Positions 59,587-59,612 of a stretch of 59,612 nt of DNA are shown here, piece after piece (within the stretch, counting starts at the first letter, position 1; the number at the start of each line of letters is the position of its first letter). Below the pieces are notes generated by a model that was not told where the DNA came from, did not search any database, and was given only the letters and a program-made list of their open reading frames with translations. The position numbers were made by a program, and so were the translations under genes. This DNA is from Betaproteobacteria bacterium (GTDB taxonomy: Bacteria > Pseudomonadota > Gammaproteobacteria > Burkholderiales > SG8-41): positions 1 to 59,612 of the forward strand of contig JAOTVX010000021.1 of NCBI GenBank assembly GCA_029863175.1, written 5' to 3'.

Positions 59587-59612
59587 GACCCAGAACGGCG
59601 CCCAGGTCGGAC
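59547..59612. other. Perfect 26-bp inverted repeat at the window end
   Basis: The 26 nt from 59547 (starting GTCCGACCTGGGCGCC) are exactly reversed and complemented at 59587-59612, across a 14-nt loop. The right arm breaks the peptidase frame. A perfect long palindrome at a contig end is characteristic of an assembly or library fold-back. Confidence 0.8.

Overview
This 59.6 kb window is bacterial, GC-rich and gene-dense. It most resembles a betaproteobacterial chromosome, probably a chemolithoautotroph. The main clues are the gene neighbourhoods suhB / trmJ-cysE-iscR and tsaB-rimI-udg, an RpoD with a Lys/Ala-rich N-terminal tail, an OmpR/EnvZ pair, and the RuBisCO activase genes cbbQ and cbbO. 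No database search was possible, so the taxonomy is inference. I saw no rRNA, tRNA, CRISPR array or intact insertion sequence.

Layout. 0-7.1 kb, minus strand: cbbQ-cbbO, lemA, a family-4 uracil-DNA glycosylase, rimI and tsaB. 7.2-12.5 kb: a small membrane protein that seems to start at CTG, a CoA transferase, a RidA-like protein, then an accessory patch with an orphan DGQHR-domain protein, a broken DUF1501 gene and two Arg-rich exported proteins. 12.9-21.1 kb: ompR-envZ, a lipoprotein gene, trhA, rpoD, thpR, ispF and ispD. 21.2-23.9 kb: the AMMECR1 / MEMO / radical-SAM triad. 24-29.9 kb: mfd, a DM13 protein, a small basic protein and a DUF1015 protein. 30-39.6 kb: an 11-gene, mostly overlapping minus-strand operon resembling an aryl-polyene cluster but lacking several expected enzymes. 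39.7-42.5 kb: a lipoprotein, an M48 peptidase and a membrane hydrolase. 42.6-52.6 kb: Fe-S assembly genes (iscR, a cysteine desulfurase, sufA, sufBCDSU, nfu, Rieske) behind an IscR-type promoter, plus cysE and trmJ. 52.8-59.6 kb: suhB, a TPR lipoprotein, a hydrolase, an unrecognised exported protein, a PilZ protein and a lipoprotein / M48 peptidase operon cut by the window end.

The most unusual content is the DNA between and inside genes. Many gaps hold elements built as a short tandem repeat (period 7, about 10 or 13) facing its own reverse complement across a spacer. Different loci use different repeat words but the same architecture. One element (six heptads, a 9-nt spacer, six heptads) lies in frame inside mfd. 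Several genes take their last codons from such elements. A second family consists of 32-38 nt hairpins whose arms vary between loci while staying complementary; two of them form the 3' ends of coding sequences. The last 66 nt of the window are a perfect 26-bp fold-back, most likely an assembly artefact.
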